32,461 bases of DNA from an uncultured Archaeoglobaceae archaeon. GTDB lineage: Archaea; Halobacteriota; Archaeoglobi; Archaeoglobales; Archaeoglobaceae. Shown here piece after piece: positions 16,325-24,664 of the stretch (the first letter of the stretch is position 1; every line of letters begins with the position of its first letter). Made by a program: the position numbers and the translations under genes. Below the pieces are notes generated by a model that saw only the letters and a program-made list of their open reading frames with translations, did no database searches and was not told where the DNA came from. The stretch spans positions 1 through 32,461 of the forward strand of contig CALIUJ010000166.1 of the NCBI GenBank assembly GCA_938048785.1, read 5' to 3'.

Positions 16325-17458
16325 ATGAACGTCACAATAGTGGGCGGAGGAGTCGCAGGGACTTTGACTGCCAACTACCTTGCAACACGTTTAAGAGATG
16401 AAGTAAGAAGAAAGGAGATTGAGATAACACTGATCTCGGACAGAGACAAGTTGCTCTACGAACCCGGGCTTCTATACTTGATCTTCAACAGACTTGAGGA
16501 AAAAGACATACTCAGAGATCTAAAGATCCTCCTCGACCCTGGGGTAAAGTTTGTTTTCAAAAGAGCAGATAAGATAGACTTGGAGAACAGAGAAATCAGA
16601 CTCGGCGATGAGAAGTTGAGCTACGACTATCTCGTAATAGCCACGGGCTCGAGGATAGTGCCAGAAGAGATTCCGGGACTTACGAAGACTGGACATTGGT
16701 TCTACAACCTGGATGGAGCTGTAAGGTTGAGAGATGAAATTGCAAAGTTCAAAGGCGGTAAAATTGTCGTGAGTGTCATGGGAGTTCCACACAAATGCCC
16801 AGTAGCGCCAATAGAAGTCACATTTTTGCTCCATGACTTCCTAAAAATCCACGGTATTCGAAAAAGCTCCGAAATCATCTACACGTATCCAATAAACCGT
16901 GTTTTCTTGATGGAAAGCGTATCTGAACTCGTTCAGAATCTTTTCACGGAAAAGGGAATCGAAACGAGGACTTTCTTCAACCCAATTGAAGTGGATGCGG
17001 AGAAGAGAGAAGTCTTGACCCTCGAAGGCGAAAGAGAGAGATTCGATCTCCTAATCTCAATACCACCGCACAAGGGCTCGAAGGTTATAATAGACTCCGG
17101 GATAAGCGACGACGGATGGGTTCCAACCGATAGATACACGCTGAAGGTGAAGGGACACGACAACGCTTTCGCAATCGGCGACACAACGGATCTACCAGTT
17201 AGCAAAGCCGGTAGCGTTGCTCATTTCCAAGCGGAGGTGGTCGCAGAAAACATTTCCGCGGAGATCAAAGGTTTGCCTCCTACTGCGAGATACTTCGGAA
17301 AAGCCATGTGTTTCATCGAAACAAGCTTTAACGAAGCCACTTACATTTGGTTTGACTACGAAACGCAACCGAAGTTCGTAAAACCGAACAAGTTTACGCA
17401 TTGGATGAAGATCGCCTACAACAGGATGTTTTGGCTAACCGCAAGGGGAGTGCTATGA
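16325..17458 (+). CDS. SQR-like FAD-dependent pyridine nucleotide-disulfide oxidoreductase
   Basis: 377 residues. N-terminal FAD motif VTIVGGGVAGTLTANYLA, ISDRDKLLYEPGLLYLIF, YLVIATGSRIVPEEIPGL, VVSVMGVPHKCPVAPIEVTFLL (cysteine at about residue 159) and the second FAD motif NAFAIGDTTDLPVSKAGSVAHFQAEVVAENI. This is the sulfide:quinone oxidoreductase / flavocytochrome c type of fold; the C-terminus (THWMKIAYNRMFWLTARG) has an amphipathic, aromatic-rich helix that may touch the membrane. Whether it oxidises sulfide or acts on a protein persulfide is not decided by sequence; the DsrE and TusA neighbours favour a sulfur substrate. Its stop overlaps the DUF1641 start (ATGA). Confidence 0.82.
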   Translation: MNVTIVGGGVAGTLTANYLATRLRDEVRRKEIEITLISDRDKLLYEPGLLYLIFNRLEEKDILRDLKILLDPGVKFVFKRADKIDLENREIRLGDEKLSYDYLVIATGSRIVPEEIPGLTKTGHWFYNLDGAVRLRDEIAKFKGGKIVVSVMGVPHKCPVAPIEVTFLLHDFLKIHGIRKSSEIIYTYPINRVFLMESVSELVQNLFTEKGIETRTFFNPIEVDAEKREVLTLEGERERFDLLISIPPHKGSKVIIDSGISDDGWVPTDRYTLKVKGHDNAFAIGDTTDLPVSKAGSVAHFQAEVVAENISAEIKGLPPTARYFGKAMCFIETSFNEATYIWFDYETQPKFVKPNKFTHWMKIAYNRMFWLTARGVL

Positions 17459-17844
17459 GCGAAGAGGTTGCGAAGAAGATCGAGGAGAACAAAGAAGCTA
17501 TACTCAACGCAATCGAAAAGCTCGTTTGGCTTGAAAAAAGCGGAAACCTCGACGCAATAATTGGCTTCGCATCTCTAATAAAGATATTCCAAGACTCGAT
17601 CAGCGACACGGTTGTGGATAAAACAAGCGAGATCGCTTCCAATCTTGGGCTTCTCTCTGCCAAATTTACGAACGATCGAACTTTAGCGCTTTTAAACGCA
17701 ATAGGCGACGCAATATGTCGTTGCGAAAAGGAACCACAGCCAATAGGGCTTCTTGGTTTAATAAAAGCCCTTAGAGACCCAGAGGTGAAGAAGACGATTG
17801 GAATGCTTGTAAACATCGCAAAAGAGCTTGGAAAACAAATCTAA
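17455..17844 (+). CDS. DUF1641 protein
   Basis: 129 residues from the ATG at 17455, which overlaps the flavoprotein stop (ATGA) and has GGGGAG a few bases upstream. A longer frame to 17401 lies inside the flavoprotein gene and is not favoured. The C-terminal part GLLGLIKALRDPEVKKTIGMLVNIAKELG is the DUF1641 hallmark. The family is often found beside SQR-like flavoproteins and formate-dehydrogenase accessory genes, but has no assigned biochemistry. All-helical, no membrane segment; likely a partner of the flavoprotein (inference). Confidence 0.85.
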   Translation: MSEEVAKKIEENKEAILNAIEKLVWLEKSGNLDAIIGFASLIKIFQDSISDTVVDKTSEIASNLGLLSAKFTNDRTLALLNAIGDAICRCEKEPQPIGLLGLIKALRDPEVKKTIGMLVNIAKELGKQI

Positions 17845-17860
17845 TTTTTTATTCAAGGAC

Positions 17861-19615
17861 TCAGAACCTATAGTAATACTCGCCCATTGCCTTCTGCTCT
17901 CTGTCCAGCTTTGAATCGAGCTTGTTCACCCTTGGTCTCTTCGTTTCTTCATCTCTCCTAAAAGTGATCCCAAGCTTCGAAAGAAAGGCGTTCATTCCTT
18001 CCCTCATTCTCATCGGTCGCCTTGCAAACCCAGTTTTTCCTGGTTCACCATCGAAGAGCAGAATCCTATCGCTCACCATGTCGATGAAGTATATGTCGTG
18101 GTCCACCACGAGAACGCTTTTCGAGTTGTTCAATGCAAATCTCCTTATCATCCTCGCAGCCTCGCTCCTCTGCTCAACATCCAAGTGCGCAGTTGGTTCA
18201 TCGAGCAAGTAGAGATCCGCGTCTCTCAAAAGACATGCAACTATCGCGACCCTTTGCAGTTCCCCACCGCTCAACTCAGAGATGTTTCTATCCATTATCT
18301 CATCGATCGAGAGCGGTTTCAAAAACTCGGTTTTGACGTAAGAAGAGTATACCATTGGATTTATCTTCCTTAAAAAGACCTCGACGTTTTCTTCGACGTC
18401 TCCTTTTACGTATTGCGGTTTGTAGCTCACCTTCATGTCCAACTTGATCCTCTTTTCGTCATCCTCGAGGACACCCGCAAGAACTTTAACGAAGGTTGAT
18501 TTTCCAGTTGCGTTTGCTCCTACAACACCAAGGACTTCACCGATTCTCAGATCACCGCCTTCAGCTACGAGTTTAAAACCATCAAGCGTCTTAGAAAACC
18601 TTGGATACTCCAAGAGGATTTTATCCGAAACACTTTCTCTTGGTTGCAGAACTTCGAACTCAATGCTCTTCTCCCTTATGCGGATGTTCTCCTCCGCGAG
18701 ATACCCGGATAGATACTGGTTTATCCCAACCCTCGCAGACTTTGGATTCGTGAAAACTCCATATACTCCGGGGACACCATAGGTTACGTGGACAAAGTCT
18801 GCGAGCATGTCTAAGATCGCCAAGTCGTGTTCGACGATCATCACCGTTCTATCCTTCGAAAGCTCTTTTATCGTATTAGCAACCAACGTTCTCTGGTATA
18901 TGTCGAGATACGGCGTTATCTCATCGAAAAAGTAGAACTCCGCATCCCTCATGTAACAAACTGCTATCGCAACCCTTTGTAATTCCCCACCGCTTAGGTC
19001 GGATAGATTTCTATGCAAGGCGTTTTTTAGATTTAGTTTTTCAATCACAAGATCTAAGACGTTTCTCTCATCGAACTTCTCGAGCAAATCCTTCGTCTTA
19101 CCCTTGAATACCTTCGGTATGGTCTCTATATACTGTGGTTTTATGCTCGCCCTTATCTTTCCATCTCGAAGCTTCTTCAGGTAGTCAACGAGCTCAGAGC
19201 CAGAGAACCTGTCGATCACCTCGTTCCAATCTGCGCTGTCTTTTCCAAGATTTGGTTTCAACTGTCCAGAAAGTATTTTCACCGCGGTGCTCTTTCCAGT
19301 CCCGTTTGCTCCAAGGATTCCAACGACGTAGCCTTTTCTCAGCACTGGCAAATTGTAGAGAACGAAGCCATTTACGCCGTAGCGGTGAACTTCTCTACCC
19401 TCAAGTCTCTCAGGAAGACCAACGATACTTATAGCCTTCATTGGACACTTTTTGACGCATATGCCACAGCCGACGCAGAGTTCCTCTGATATTATTGCCT
19501 TCTCTGCAATCACAACCGTTTCGTCACCAGTTCTCACCTTTGGGCAGTATTTTAAGCACTCCTGACCGCATTTCTTCGGCTGGCATTTGTCTTTATCGAT
19601 CACCGCTATTCGCAT
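17861..19615 (-). CDS. rli1: ABCE1/Rli1 ribosome-recycling ATPase
   Basis: 584 residues, full length for archaeal ABCE1. The N-terminal FeS region has both clusters (CQPKKCGQECLKYCP and CVGCGICVKKCPMKAI). Two ABC ATPase halves follow: Walker A GANGTGKST and GANATGKST, signatures LSGGELQRVAIAVC and LSGGELQRVAIVAC, Walker B FYFFDEITPYLD and LYLLDEPTAHLD, and the H-switch histidines VEHD and VDHD. It splits ribosomes with aRF1 or Pelota after termination. Odd point: the first Walker B is followed by DEIT where most ABCE1 proteins have DEPS or DEPT. It ends 16 bases from the convergent DUF1641 gene. Confidence 0.97.
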   Translation of the reverse strand: MRIAVIDKDKCQPKKCGQECLKYCPKVRTGDETVVIAEKAIISEELCVGCGICVKKCPMKAISIVGLPERLEGREVHRYGVNGFVLYNLPVLRKGYVVGILGANGTGKSTAVKILSGQLKPNLGKDSADWNEVIDRFSGSELVDYLKKLRDGKIRASIKPQYIETIPKVFKGKTKDLLEKFDERNVLDLVIEKLNLKNALHRNLSDLSGGELQRVAIAVCYMRDAEFYFFDEITPYLDIYQRTLVANTIKELSKDRTVMIVEHDLAILDMLADFVHVTYGVPGVYGVFTNPKSARVGINQYLSGYLAEENIRIREKSIEFEVLQPRESVSDKILLEYPRFSKTLDGFKLVAEGGDLRIGEVLGVVGANATGKSTFVKVLAGVLEDDEKRIKLDMKVSYKPQYVKGDVEENVEVFLRKINPMVYSSYVKTEFLKPLSIDEIMDRNISELSGGELQRVAIVACLLRDADLYLLDEPTAHLDVEQRSEAARMIRRFALNNSKSVLVVDHDIYFIDMVSDRILLFDGEPGKTGFARRPMRMREGMNAFLSKLGITFRRDEETKRPRVNKLDSKLDREQKAMGEYYYRF

Positions 19616-19636
19616 CCCTTAAGCGATAAGCGACTG

Positions 19637-19657
19637 AGTATAAGAACATTTATATCG
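19637..19657. promoter_or_regulatory. Back-to-back promoters of rli1 and the RibBA-like gene
   Basis: Within GAGTATAAGAACATTTATATCG two TATA boxes lie side by side: CTTATACT read on the minus strand, about 26 bases before the rli1 ATG at 19615, and CATTTATATC read on the plus strand, about 26 bases before the ATG at 19677. Both would give leaderless transcripts, and the two initiation complexes would compete for space. Confidence 0.45.
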
Positions 19658-19676
19658 CAAGACGACTCCAAAACTT

Positions 19677-20816
19677 ATGCGAGATCTCGTCTCCCAGCTC
19701 AGAAGGGGGGAGTTCGTTATCGTATGTGAAGATGACAAATCCTTTCTCTTCACCCCCGCTGAGACGATAACTGCGGAAAAGATAAATTTTCTCATGAGGA
19801 ATTGCGACGAGATTCGCCTATCATTGCCATGGAGCAAGATATTTTCCTTGGGATTAAACAAGCTCTACTATCTCAACGGAAATCTAATCGCGGTCGATCC
19901 AAAGTGGGCGATTTCAGCTGAAGATAGAGCTGAATTTATCAAGAAGATCGTAAATTCTAATCTCCAACTATCCGAAGTTAAGTTTCCCGGTAGAATTTTC
20001 ATCGAGGAAACGAAGGAGAGGGGCGTTTTAGAGAGACCAGGAATTGCTGAAGCTTGTTCCGATCTCGCAAAACTCCTGGGTTATAGCCCTTACGCAGTCT
20101 ACGCACCTCTAATGACCAAAGAGGGGAGATTTGCGGATAAAAGCTACGCTGAGAACTTTGCAAAGGAGAACTCGATGCAAGTCGTGAAAATAAGAGATCT
20201 CATCGAGTTTCGACTCAAAACAGAGAAGATCGTTGAAAGAGTCGTGGAAGCGACTTTGCCAACTAAGTTTTACGGAACTTTTAAAGCCCTTGGCTACAAG
20301 ACACCTTTGGGCGAGATCTTAGCCCTTGTAAAGGGAGAAGTGAGCGATGGCGAGGTATTGGTCCGAATCCACTCAGAATGCTTGACAGGCGACGTCATTC
20401 ATTCTTTGCGTTGCGACTGCGGAGAACAGCTCGAAAGCGCGTTGAAGATGATAGACAGAGAGGGCAAGGGGATTCTCATCTACATGCGCGGACACGAGGG
20501 CAGAGGTATAGGGCTGATAAACAAGCTAATGGCTTACAAACTGCAAGAGAATGGCATCGACACTGTGGATGCGAACATAAAACTTGGATTTCCCGCGGAC
20601 ATGCGAAGCTACGGTGTTGCGGCACAGATACTCATGGACCTCGGGGTTAAAAGTGTAAGGTTGCTCACAAACAACCCGCTAAAGATTGAAGAGCTTGCAA
20701 AATACGGTTTCATGGTTAAGAGGGAGGCAATAGAGGTTGAACCGACGGAAATCAATCTCCTATACTTGAAGGCTAAGAAGGACAGGATGGGTCATTTTCT
20801 CTGCATCAACGACTGA
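19677..20816 (+). CDS. ribA: RibBA-like protein: GTP cyclohydrolase II with a degenerate DHBP-synthase domain
   Basis: 379 residues. The C-terminal half (about 185-379) is a complete GTP cyclohydrolase II: SECLTGDVIHSLRCDCGEQL with the three zinc cysteines (C235, C246, C248), YMRGHEGRGIGLINKLMAYKLQ, DTVDANIKLGFPADMRSYG and LLTNNPLKIEEL. It opens GTP to start riboflavin and deazaflavin synthesis. The N-terminal half still matches the RibB fold (GEFVIV..DD, ISAEDRA, GVLERPGIAEACSDLAKLLGY), but the acidic RENEGD loop is absent (residues 19-28 read DDKSFLFTPA), GHTEA has become PGIAEA and RPGHVF has become FPGRIF, so the metal-binding and catalytic residues of 3,4-dihydroxy-2-butanone-4-phosphate synthase are gone. 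Confidence 0.88.
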   Translation: MRDLVSQLRRGEFVIVCEDDKSFLFTPAETITAEKINFLMRNCDEIRLSLPWSKIFSLGLNKLYYLNGNLIAVDPKWAISAEDRAEFIKKIVNSNLQLSEVKFPGRIFIEETKERGVLERPGIAEACSDLAKLLGYSPYAVYAPLMTKEGRFADKSYAENFAKENSMQVVKIRDLIEFRLKTEKIVERVVEATLPTKFYGTFKALGYKTPLGEILALVKGEVSDGEVLVRIHSECLTGDVIHSLRCDCGEQLESALKMIDREGKGILIYMRGHEGRGIGLINKLMAYKLQENGIDTVDANIKLGFPADMRSYGVAAQILMDLGVKSVRLLTNNPLKIEELAKYGFMVKREAIEVEPTEINLLYLKAKKDRMGHFLCIND

Positions 20817-21039
20817 ACTCTCCACACTCTTACGTGTGCAACCAAGGAACCGAATACTCTTTCTATTTGTCAACTTTCCATTGCTAAATCATTCGTGAAA
20901 AATCAGGTTAAAGAGATTGTTAAAGTTCAAATCGTTTCAACCAGCGCCAATCCAAAATGCGCCTTAATAAGAGAAGATGATAAAACGCAATATTCATATA
21001 TCTACCGAGCCCTCAAATGTCTTAACAACAACACCGCAT
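20817..21039. other. Gap before tRNA-Arg with no gene seen
   Basis: About 220 bases with no credible coding frame. A small CACAC-TCTTAC-GTGTG palindrome (20823-20838) follows the RibBA stop. A TATA-like TTCATATATC near 20994-21003 is about 40 bases upstream of the tRNA and might be its promoter at unusually long spacing. Confidence 0.4.
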
Positions 21040-21114
21040 GGGCCCGTGGCTTAGCCAGGACAAAGCGACGGCCTTCTAAGCCGTAGATCGCGGGTTCAAA
21101 TCCCGCCGGGTCCG
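21040..21114 (+). tRNA. tRNA-Arg (anticodon TCT)
   Basis: A full cloverleaf folds. Acceptor GGGCCCG pairs with CGGGTCC (one G-U). D-stem GCTT/AAGC; anticodon stem ACGGC/GCCGT with loop CTTCTAA, giving anticodon TCT for AGA codons, which are abundant here. T-arm GCGGG-TTCAAAT-CCCGC. Discriminator G, CCA not encoded, no intron. It borders the only loosely packed region of the window. Confidence 0.95.
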
Positions 21115-21169
21115 TTATTTTCCTTTTAAAATCTTTCGTTTGTTTAGAGAATTTTTTTAGAGTGGGAAT

Positions 21170-21710
21170 TCACTGGATCAAACCTCCACCACCCCTCCAC
21201 CTACTTTTTTCACCTGAACCTAACCAGAAAAAAACCGCTCTATTGATGAAGTAATAACCAGGCCAATTGATATGACCGTAACTTTTGGGAATTTCGGAAA
21301 GTGGTTCCCATGGACTCGTAGGATTCCCATTGTTGTCTACCCAAGTCCAAAAGAAGTGTTCGGTCCTGTTTTCTTAAATGCATAGCGTTTACCATCAATT
21401 GTAACCAAATTAGGGTCAACAGGGCTGTAAACTGCGGAAAAATCACCGTAAAAAATTGTGGTTGACATAAACGCGATATCCCCAAATAACGGTGCACTGA
21501 AAAGATGGAACCCATTCGTTGTGGAGGTCTTCATCCCAAGAAGGCATTGATGGTCTCGCAGGGAAAGTAACGACTACTCCCGCTTCCAACTGTCATTGGA
21601 GCTTTTTCCACCTTGGAAACATCAACCCAACCCATCCACGCATAGAGTGCAAGTAGGGATGTGGAAAAAAGAATGCTAAGCGCTAAGATCCTTCGCTTAG
21701 AGACCTGCAT
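21170..21710 (-). pseudogene. Broken gene for a small exported protein
   Basis: Three consecutive minus-strand frames look like pieces of one protein. Piece 1 (from ATG 21710) starts MQVSKRRILALSILFSTSLLAL, a signal peptide or anchor, and runs to a TGA near 21531. Piece 2, one frame over and starting on that same ATGA, runs LFGDIAFMSTTIFYGDFSAV ... DGKRYAFKKTGPNT. Piece 3, in the third frame, reads FFWTWVDNNGNPTSPWEPLS ... SYGHINWPGYYFINRAVFFW to a TGA at 21170. Each is Trp/Tyr/Gly/Pro rich, as in secreted domains. A good TATA (TTATAAGG, near 21734) is placed for a leaderless start at 21710. At least two frameshifts are needed to join them. Alternatively pieces 1 and 2 are two tiny overlapping genes. 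Family not recognised. Confidence 0.5.
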
Positions 21711-21964
21711 AATCATGGATGCACAAGACCTTATAATTTTTTCGTGTTAAAGCTACTTTTTGCATGCTCACTCTGTGGAATGAACATAACATCTAAGAAG
21801 AGAACAATGGATGAGCATAGAGTTGACATTCCTCTATACTGTGGCAAGATGTTGGCTGAAACAGGAGCTGTTAGATAGAGAAGCGAGGGCGGAAGACAGG
21901 GAAAGAATTAACAAGGGAAAAATTAATCGATGCTTCCCACTCTTAAAATGGAAAGAACTAAAAA
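21711..21964. other. Intergenic stretch with a possible Cys-rich gene fragment
   Basis: A plus-strand frame at 21744-21878 (GTG start, 44 codons) encodes CSLCGMN ... IPLYCGKML, which resembles a small zinc-binding module. No well placed promoter or Shine-Dalgarno supports the GTG, and the first ATG in frame (21780) would lose the CxxC. It may be a remnant. A TATA-like TTATAA near 21731-21736 better serves the broken gene on the other strand. The 3-hydroxyacyl-CoA dehydrogenase stop follows at 21965. Confidence 0.25.
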
Positions 21965-22861
21965 TCATTTTTTAATCCCATAAAAATCATACCACCCGCC
22001 TTTGCTTCCAAACTTTAGCTTCTTATCTCCAATATAGCCCGAGAGAACGAGCTTCTTCAGCACGTTCGGTGGAGCGTAGTGTATTTCCTTTGTTTCGTTG
22101 TAAAGGTATTCTGCGATGTGGTAAACGGTATCGAGACCTATTAGATCCATTAGCTCAAAGGGACCCATTGGGAAGCCAAATGCGAGCTTGCACATCTCGT
22201 CGATTTCCTTTATTCCAGCGATTCCCAACTCGTAGAGTCTTATCGCTTCCACGAGCCAAGAATTTATGAACCTCGTTGTAAAGAACCCTGGAGCATCGTT
22301 TGCAGGAATTGGGACTTTTCCAAACTTCTTTGAAAGCTGGACTGTCACTTCAAAGGTTTCGTCAGAAGTCAAAGCGCCACGAACTACTTCTATCAATCTC
22401 ATCACTGGAGCGGGATTGAACCAGTGCATTCCGATGAACTTCTCTTTCCTTTCCACAGCGGTTGCGATGCTCGTAACCATGATTCCAGATGTGTTGGTAG
22501 CGAATATCGCCTCGGGTTTGCAGATCTTATCGAGCTGTGCAAAGATCTTCCTCTTCAGTTCGAGGTTCTCTGGAACAGCTTCAATCACGAAGTCGACGCC
22601 CTTAAGGCTTTCGTAACTCGTTGAAGTTTTTATCCTCTCCATGCATTTTTCCATCTCTTCCTTGCTCATCTTACCTTTTTCCACCAACCTCTGAAGCCCG
22701 TAAGGACCGCTTTTTATGTTCTCAAGCGCTTTCTTTAGAATTTCTTCGCTTATGTCTACCATCACAACCTCATAACCACTTCTCGCAGCAACCTGCGCAA
22801 TCCCGTGGCCCATAACACCGGAGCCAATGACCCCTACAACCTTAATGTCCTCGAGTTTCAT
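21965..22861 (-). CDS. hbd: 3-hydroxyacyl-CoA dehydrogenase (NAD)
   Basis: 298 residues, normal for the monofunctional enzyme. NAD fold VGVIGSGVMGHGIAQVAARSGYEV, VIEAVPENLELKRKIFAQLD, ATNTSGI, the catalytic histidine region IGMHWFNPAPVMRLIEVV, and NDAPGFFTTRFINSWLVEAIRL. C-terminal substrate domain FGFPMGPFELMDLIGLDTVYHI and FGSKGGWYDF. It oxidises 3-hydroxyacyl-CoA to 3-ketoacyl-CoA in beta-oxidation (or the reverse in butyrate-type routes). The minus strand carries a TATA-like TTTTAATTTTAAAT about 20-30 bases before the ATG, so it is probably transcribed alone and leaderless rather than with aIF5B upstream. Confidence 0.95.
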   Translation of the reverse strand: MKLEDIKVVGVIGSGVMGHGIAQVAARSGYEVVMVDISEEILKKALENIKSGPYGLQRLVEKGKMSKEEMEKCMERIKTSTSYESLKGVDFVIEAVPENLELKRKIFAQLDKICKPEAIFATNTSGIMVTSIATAVERKEKFIGMHWFNPAPVMRLIEVVRGALTSDETFEVTVQLSKKFGKVPIPANDAPGFFTTRFINSWLVEAIRLYELGIAGIKEIDEMCKLAFGFPMGPFELMDLIGLDTVYHIAEYLYNETKEIHYAPPNVLKKLVLSGYIGDKKLKFGSKGGWYDFYGIKK

Positions 22862-22900
22862 GAGAAGACTTTGGATTTAAAATTAAAAATTTTTCCTTTT

Positions 22901-24664
22901 TTACTTAGCCCAAAACGGGTTCTCCCTTCTCTTTATCTCGATGAACTCCAAAAAAGCCTTTCTCGTTTCCTCGTCAAACGAGTCCAAGAGACCTCTTTCT
23001 ATCACCTTCGCATGCTTTTCCGGCACGTCTACGTAAAGCACTTCATCCCCCTCGAGTTGTCTTCCTATGGTAACGTCTTCTATTGCAATCGCAAGTTCTT
23101 CACCGATTTTCGCGATCGCAACGTTCTTCCCTTCCTTTTGCATACTCCTCACTTCGCCGATCTTGCTACCGTCTGGTTTTATCAAAACGCTCCCCCTTCT
23201 AAGCTCCCCCGCGAGAATTTTTGCTCCGATTATCGCAGGCTTAGACCTCCTGAACACAAATTCCTTTAACAGCTTTATCTTTCCCGGCTTGATCAAAGCT
23301 TCGATCTTTTGTCTCTCTCTCGCCAACTTCAGCTCTTCCCTCCACTTCCTAAACTGGTCTATTATCGTGTAAATTATGTCTCCCTCGAAGATCTTGACCT
23401 CGTATTTCTTTGCCTCATCGATCGCCTCATCGAGAATTTTCACGTTGAAGGCGAGAATTGCTTTGTTGATCTCATCTTTGTTTGTCGAAACTTCAACAAC
23501 GTCCCTTTTATCCACTTCGCCAACTTCCGCTTTCTTTATCGGTATCTGCAACGATTTTATTTCGTTGATTATTGCCTCGAGCGAACCAATCGTGTCGGTT
23601 TTTATCACTATCCCCTCGCCTTCGGTTTTTATCGCAATCTCCTCGTATTCCTTCTTAACTCTCTCTTTGAATCTCTCCAAGTCTTCTTCGGTTTCCAAAG
23701 CTTCGAACTCACTACCAGCGATTGCTTTCTCGAGGTTAGAAGCTACTATCTTTATCCCAGCTGCAGCGGTGACTTTTTCAACACGTTTGAACTTGCTCTC
23801 CACCCTCATCTCTCTCGCTGGTGGTGGTTTGAGAATTGCCTTCACATTTGTCACGATTACACCATCTTTTCCGTTGATCGCAATCTTGTCCCCTACTTTG
23901 AGGGTGCCATCGTAGATTATTGCGTCACACGCGACTCCAACGCCACGCTCCTCCTTTATCTCCAAGATAGTTCCCCTCGCCTTTCCCTCTACTTGAAGCT
24001 TTAGGCTACCAACCAAGTAACGCTGAGCAAGACCCAAGAGAACCATCAAGAGCTCTGGAATTCCCTCACCAGTCAAAGCTGAAACCGGAATTATCGCCAC
24101 GGTTTTCGTAAAATCTTTTATCCTATCAAATCTCTCGCAGTTGAAGCCAAACTTGTGCATGTTCGCAACGAGCTCGTAGATCTTCGTGTCCAAGTTTATC
24201 TTCGCAAAATCATCTTGAAGAGGGAGATTCTTTAAAAAAGATCCTTCTCTGCTTTGCCAACCCGGAATTTTATCTATCTTATTCGCAGCTATTACAAAAG
24301 GGGTTTTAAAAGTTCTCAAAATAGACAAAGCTTCCTCCGTTTGTGGCATTATTCCCTCGTTTATGTCTACAACGAGGATCGCGATGTCTGCTAAGGCTCC
24401 ACCCCTTTTCCTTAGATTCGTGAACGCCTTGTGTCCGGGGGTATCTATAAAGAGTAGACCGGGAAGATTTATGTTCGGTCTCCATATCTCTTTGCAAATC
24501 TCCTCGATAAGCTTTATCGGAATCTCTGTCGCTCCAATGTGCTGGGTTATTCCACCAGCCTCTTTCGCAGCGACTCTCGAATTTCTTATTCTATCCAGTA
24601 TCGTGGTCTTTCCATGGTCTACGTGACCAAGAACTGCGACGATTGGGGTTCTTACATCCTTCAT
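22901..24664 (-). CDS. infB: Translation initiation factor aIF5B (archaeal IF2)
   Basis: 587 residues, the usual archaeal length. GTPase motifs: [12 protein letters not shown] (G1), [13 protein letters not shown] (switch I), [14 protein letters not shown] (G3), ANKIDKIPG (G4) and [10 protein letters not shown] (G5). Domain II starts about residue 225, with [20 protein letters not shown]; the later [29 protein letters not shown] and [37 protein letters not shown] belong to domains III and IV. It promotes subunit joining and initiator tRNA placement. No intein and no bacterial-type N-terminal extension. ATGA overlap with ndk. Confidence 0.97.
   Translation of the reverse strand: MKDVRTPIVAVLGHVDHGKTTILDRIRNSRVAAKEAGGITQHIGATEIPIKLIEEICKEIWRPNINLPGLLFIDTPGHKAFTNLRKRGGALADIAILVVDINEGIMPQTEEALSILRTFKTPFVIAANKIDKIPGWQSREGSFLKNLPLQDDFAKINLDTKIYELVANMHKFGFNCERFDRIKDFTKTVAIIPVSALTGEGIPELLMVLLGLAQRYLVGSLKLQVEGKARGTILEIKEERGVGVACDAIIYDGTLKVGDKIAINGKDGVIVTNVKAILKPPPAREMRVESKFKRVEKVTAAAGIKIVASNLEKAIAGSEFEALETEEDLERFKERVKKEYEEIAIKTEGEGIVIKTDTIGSLEAIINEIKSLQIPIKKAEVGEVDKRDVVEVSTNKDEINKAILAFNVKILDEAIDEAKKYEVKIFEGDIIYTIIDQFRKWREELKLARERQKIEALIKPGKIKLLKEFVFRRSKPAIIGAKILAGELRRGSVLIKPDGSKIGEVRSMQKEGKNVAIAKIGEELAIAIEDVTIGRQLEGDEVLYVDVPEKHAKVIERGLLDSFDEETRKAFLEFIEIKRRENPFWAK

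Noticed and set aside
20823-20838. CACAC-TCTTAC-GTGTG palindrome after the RibBA stop
   Set aside because: Five pairs with no following T-run; too weak to call a terminator in a hyperthermophile.
20895-21086. 63-codon plus-strand frame
   Set aside because: It runs into the tRNA-Arg gene and has no Shine-Dalgarno or protein-like composition.
21240-21515. 91-codon minus-strand frame
   Set aside because: It overlaps the better protein-like frames of the broken exported gene in another phase and reads like a shadow of them.
22805-23269. 154-codon plus-strand frame
   Set aside because: Shadow of the 3' end of infB and the start of the 3-hydroxyacyl-CoA dehydrogenase; no family features.
23309-24004. 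Long plus-strand frame (231 codons) opposite infB
   Set aside because: It is antisense to the well conserved aIF5B gene and its residue composition is that of a reverse-complement shadow.
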